Source of the DNA: RGIG426 sp045640165
Lineage (GTDB): Bacteria > Bacillota > Clostridia > Oscillospirales > Acutalibacteraceae
Assembly (NCBI GenBank): GCA_045640165.1
Contig: JAZUEK010000082.1
Location: 1 to 23,894 of the forward strand
Reading direction: 5' to 3'
Length of the DNA stretch: 23,894 nucleotides
Position numbers and translations under genes: made by a program. Below the pieces are notes generated by a model that was given only the letters and a program-made list of their open reading frames with translations, was not told where the DNA came from and did no database searches. Of the stretch, positions 21,464-23,894 are shown piece after piece. How positions within the stretch are numbered: the stretch's first letter is position 1; the number at the start of each line of letters is the position of its first letter.

Positions 21464-22228
21464 TTATCGGTTTTTCTCGTAAATAAGGCGAAGGCCGGTC
21501 AGCACCAAACGGTCGTCGCAAATCAGTTCGCGGCGGCAATACGGCACCACCGTACGGGCAAGGCCGCCGGTGACAACGACTTTGCAGGGTGCGCCGATTT
21601 CTTCCTCCACGCGGTCGGACATCTCGTCAATCATCGAGGCCGTGCCGTAGATGATACCGGACTGCATCGAGTGGACGGTGTTACCGCCAATCACGTGGGG
21701 CGGCGCATCCAGTTTAATGCGCGGCAAAAGCGACGCTTTATCAACAAGGGCGTTGAGCGAGGTGTTGACGCCGGCCATAATCACGCCACCGAGGAAATCC
21801 CCCTCTTTGCCGACAGCGGAGATAGTCGTCGCCGTGCCTAAATCCCACACAATGGCCGGTGCGCCATACTGCGCCACCGTCGCCACCGCGCCGACAAGCA
21901 AGTCCGCACCGAGTTGCGCCGGATTATCGAGCCGCACGGCCACGCCGGTTTTCACGCCGGGCGCGACAACGAGCGTGTCGATACCGCAGATGAGTTTGAC
22001 CGCTTCTTTTAAGCGTGCCTCCACGTTCGGCACCACCGAGCACATAATCGCGCCGTCAAAGGAAGCGGCATCTACGTTATACAGTTTCAAAATATCCGAC
22101 AACTCCACCGCGTATTGGTCGCGCATCTTTTTGTGGTCGGTGGCGATACGCGACTCCACCAGCAGTTTATCGCCGTCGAACACGCCGACGGTGATGTTGG
22201 TGTTGCCCAAATCCAAAGCCAACAGCAT
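21464..22228 (-). CDS. coaX: Type III pantothenate kinase
   Basis: CoaX (EC 2.7.1.33) phosphorylates pantothenate with ATP, the first step of coenzyme A synthesis. The 254-residue product begins MLLALDLGNTNITVGVFDGD, the phosphate-binding motif of the ASKHA fold. It has QLGADLLVGAVA with the conserved Asp, and VWDLGTATTISAV, all characteristic of type III enzymes. I chose the ATG at 22228, preceded by AAGGGGG. An upstream in-frame ATG at 22249 would leave a leader of only a few bases after the predicted promoter and has no binding site. It is likely cotranscribed with the downstream ECF S component gene. Confidence 0.95.
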   Translation of the reverse strand: MLLALDLGNTNITVGVFDGDKLLVESRIATDHKKMRDQYAVELSDILKLYNVDAASFDGAIMCSVVPNVEARLKEAVKLICGIDTLVVAPGVKTGVAVRLDNPAQLGADLLVGAVATVAQYGAPAIVWDLGTATTISAVGKEGDFLGGVIMAGVNTSLNALVDKASLLPRIKLDAPPHVIGGNTVHSMQSGIIYGTASMIDEMSDRVEEEIGAPCKVVVTGGLARTVVPYCRRELICDDRLVLTGLRLIYEKNR

Positions 22229-22260
22229 TGCCGTTTCCCCCTTTGTCATTTTTCACCGAC

Positions 22261-22290
22261 AGTATAGCACACGGCATTTGGATTTTTCAA
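22261..22290 (-). promoter_or_regulatory. Predicted sigma-A promoter of coaX
   Basis: TTGAAA (22290-22285) and TATACT (22266-22261) are separated by 18 bases on the minus strand. The leader to the chosen start codon is about 25 bases. Confidence 0.7.
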
Positions 22291-22306
22291 GTTTTTTCGC
22301 AAAAAT

Positions 22307-22335
22307 ACATAAATTCGGGCTTTTTTCGCACAATA
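22307..22335 (+). promoter_or_regulatory. Possible forespore sigma-G-type promoter of spoVAC
   Basis: ACATA (22307-22311) and CACAATA (22329-22335) are 17 bases apart. They fit the sigma-G pattern of Bacillus (a -35 like HATR and a -10 like CATWHTA) with one mismatch. No good sigma-A promoter is present. The spoVA genes of Bacillus subtilis are known to be sigma-G dependent. Confidence 0.4.
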
Positions 22336-22359
22336 GCGGTGTAAAAAGGAGTGACGTTT

Positions 22360-22803
22360 GTGGAATTGACAGCAAAAGAATACAAGAAAATGACAAAAAT
22401 CATCATGCCACGCTCAAAGGTGGCAACCAACTGCCTCAAAGCGTTTGCGGTGGGCGGTTTCATTTGCGCGCTCGGCCAGGCGGTCGCCAATCTCGCCGCA
22501 TCTGCAGGAGTTGCGCCCGAAACCGCCGCGCTTTGTGGGTCGCTTGCGCTCATTTTTCTCGCCGTTTTGCTAACGGGATTCAATGTCTTTGACAAAATTG
22601 CCAAGCACGCCGGCGCCGGCACGATTGTGCCCATTACCGGCTTTGCCAACGCCATCGCCTCCCCTGCCGTTGAGTTCAAAAGCGAGGGTTTTGTGCTCGG
22701 TATGGCGGCCAAAATGTTTTCGGTGGCAGGGCCGGTGCTCGTCTACGGCATCTCCGCCTCGGTGATATATGGACTCATCTTGTGGCTTGTCAGTTTAGGC
22801 TAA
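22360..22803 (+). CDS. spoVAC: Stage V sporulation protein AC
   Basis: SpoVAC is part of the SpoVA channel that moves dipicolinic acid into the forespore and out at germination. The 147-residue membrane protein shows family motifs: YKKMTKIIMPRSK near the N-terminus, KAFAVGGFICALGQ, TGFNVFDKIAKHAGAGTIVP and ITGFANAIASPAVEFKSEG, with three to four hydrophobic helices. The start is GTG at 22360 because AAGGAG ends eight bases before it. A GTG at 22351 would overlap that site. spoVAD follows after 12 bases. Confidence 0.95.
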   Translation: MELTAKEYKKMTKIIMPRSKVATNCLKAFAVGGFICALGQAVANLAASAGVAPETAALCGSLALIFLAVLLTGFNVFDKIAKHAGAGTIVPITGFANAIASPAVEFKSEGFVLGMAAKMFSVAGPVLVYGISASVIYGLILWLVSLG

Positions 22804-22815
22804 AGGAGGAACACG

Positions 22816-23826
22816 ATGGCAGAACGCATCGGAAGTGACACGGTCGTATTCTCCGCGCGGCCGCGCGTACTCGGGCACGCGGCAGTCGGCGGCAAAAAAG
22901 AGAGCGAGGGGCCGCTCGCGGCGGACTTTGACAAACGGTTTTCGGACGACACGCTCGGCGAAGAGACGTGGGAAAAGGCGGAAAGCCGCCTTGTGACCGA
23001 GGCGTTTTCGGCGGCGCTCAAAAAAGCGGACGTCGCCGCCGAGGAATTACACGCGGTGTTTGCCGGAGATCTTCTCAACCAATGCATCGCCTCCACGTTC
23101 GGGTTACGGGAGTTTTCGCTCCCCTTTCTCGGACAATTCGGCGCGTGTTCAACGATGGCGCAAACCCTGCTTGCCGCCGCCACGTTTGTGGACAGCGGCG
23201 CCGCAGACGTGTGTGCCGCCGTCACCTCTTCCCATTTTTGCACCGCCGAGCGGCAGTTCCGCTTCCCCCTTGAATACGGCGGTCAGCGCACCCCTACTTC
23301 GCAATGGACAGCAACAGCGGCAGGCGCGACAATCGTCGGCATCGGCGGACACGGCGCGCGAATTGCGGACGGCTGTATCGGGCGCGTGGTGGACCTCGGC
23401 GTCACCGATATGAACAATATGGGCGCGGCGATGGCACCGGCCGCCGCAGACACGCTCGCGCGCTATTTCCGCGACACAAACACGAAGCCGACCGACTACG
23501 AGCGCATCGTCACCGGCGACTTGTCGGCGGTGGGTGGCGCGCTGTTGCGCAACATCCTGAAAAACGAGGGATTTGACCTCGGCGACCGCTACACCGACTG
23601 CGGATTGCTCCTCTATGACCGTAAGACCCAAGACGTCCACGCCGGCGGCTCAGGATGCGGTTGCTCGGCAGGTGTCTTATGCGGTCATCTCTTAAACCGC
23701 TTTGACCGCGGTGAGTTATCGGATTTTCTGTTCGTCGGCACAGGCGCGCTTATGTCCCCCACTTCGTGTCAGCAAGGCGAGAGCATCCCCGGTGTCGCCC
23801 ACCTTGTGCATTTTGTAAGAGATTAA
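22816..23826 (+). CDS. spoVAD: Stage V sporulation protein AD
   Basis: SpoVAD is the thiolase-fold, dipicolinic-acid-binding subunit of the SpoVA complex in the spore inner membrane. The 336-residue product is full length. It contains SLPFLGQFGACSTMAQ with Cys111 in the position of the thiolase cysteine, SSHFCTAERQFRFPLEYG, TPTSQWTATAAGA, DMNNMGAAMAPAAADTL and a glycine-rich C-terminal part (GGSGCGCSAGVL). AAAGGAGG precedes the start. In most Clostridia spoVAE follows spoVAD in the operon. Here a terminator lies seven bases after the stop instead. Confidence 0.95.
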   Translation: MAERIGSDTVVFSARPRVLGHAAVGGKKESEGPLAADFDKRFSDDTLGEETWEKAESRLVTEAFSAALKKADVAAEELHAVFAGDLLNQCIASTFGLREFSLPFLGQFGACSTMAQTLLAAATFVDSGAADVCAAVTSSHFCTAERQFRFPLEYGGQRTPTSQWTATAAGATIVGIGGHGARIADGCIGRVVDLGVTDMNNMGAAMAPAAADTLARYFRDTNTKPTDYERIVTGDLSAVGGALLRNILKNEGFDLGDRYTDCGLLLYDRKTQDVHAGGSGCGCSAGVLCGHLLNRFDRGELSDFLFVGTGALMSPTSCQQGESIPGVAHLVHFVRD

Positions 23827-23869
23827 AAAAAAGTCTTTGGGACATTCGTTCCAAAGACGCTTTGTTTTT
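23827..23869. terminator. Bidirectional intrinsic terminator after spoVAD
   Basis: An 11-bp stem with one G-T pair (23833-23843 with 23848-23858, loop ATTC) is flanked by eight A on the left and by a T-run on the right. Confidence 0.85.
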
Positions 23870-23874
23870 TTCCG

Positions 23875-23894
23875 TTAATTCCCGCGGCGGCCCC
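23875..23894 (-). CDS. Possible C-terminal end of a convergent gene
   Basis: On the minus strand the last bases read GRRGN followed by a TAA stop at 23877-23875. The bidirectional terminator next to it fits a convergent gene end. Only five codons are visible, so the identity cannot be told and this could be chance. Confidence 0.2.

Overview
The window reads as a chromosomal segment from a spore-forming anaerobic Firmicute of class Clostridia, probably Oscillospirales-like. The supports are spoVAC-spoVAD, GGAGG-type ribosome binding sites, TTGACA-17-TATAAT promoters, acetate kinase, an ECF vitamin transporter subunit, GntR/YtrA and AbrB-linked ABC exporters, and secreted proteins with dockerin-like repeats. 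No plasmid, phage, IS, CRISPR, rRNA or tRNA feature was found. Most of the window is housekeeping or ordinary accessory sequence. The unusual parts are the secreted dockerin proteins and two intergenic RNA/regulatory regions.

Layout. 1-2802: the tail of a DUF378 membrane protein, then ackA (-) and the tRNA(Met) cytidine acetate ligase gene tmcAL (+), divergent from interlocked promoters. 2803-5026: a secreted protein (-) with an N-terminal dockerin-like domain, a Thr-Glu-Pro linker and 14 YD-like repeats. It is preceded by a leader of about 170 nt with nested perfect stems, a 10-bp pseudoknot-type pairing and a terminator just before the ribosome binding site. 5031-6186: ispF behind a membrane-anchored XRE regulator (-). 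6187-6625: a 439-bp gene-free region with the XRE promoter, a multi-part palindrome and a candidate small RNA. 6626-8207: an AbrB / ABC ATPase / ABC permease operon (-). 8398-12802: a dockerin-bearing lipase-like protein, then a probable operon of a large dockerin protein, a 51-residue membrane peptide and a small dockerin protein (+). 12864-16587: rpiB, then rqcH, a nif3-family gene and trmK (-). 16648-20642: a DUF1858 gene (-) divergent from a GntR / ABC ATPase / large permease operon (+). 20720-22228: an ECF S component and coaX (-), probably pantothenate uptake and phosphorylation. 22360-23826: spoVAC and spoVAD (+), followed directly by a terminator.

How the genes work together. AckA and TmcAL both use acetate and ATP and are transcribed back to back. 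The ECF S component and CoaX plausibly feed coenzyme A synthesis. TrmK, RqcH and TmcAL serve tRNA modification and ribosome quality control. The four dockerin proteins share almost identical repeat cores (NMKDVL in both halves), which suggests one docking partner, but no cohesin is encoded here.

The best candidate for something undescribed is the structured leader at 4825-4992 and the repeat protein it precedes. Second is the palindrome and small-RNA region at 6379-6590. Coordinates of start codons were refined from ribosome binding sites. All family assignments come from reading motifs, without database searches.
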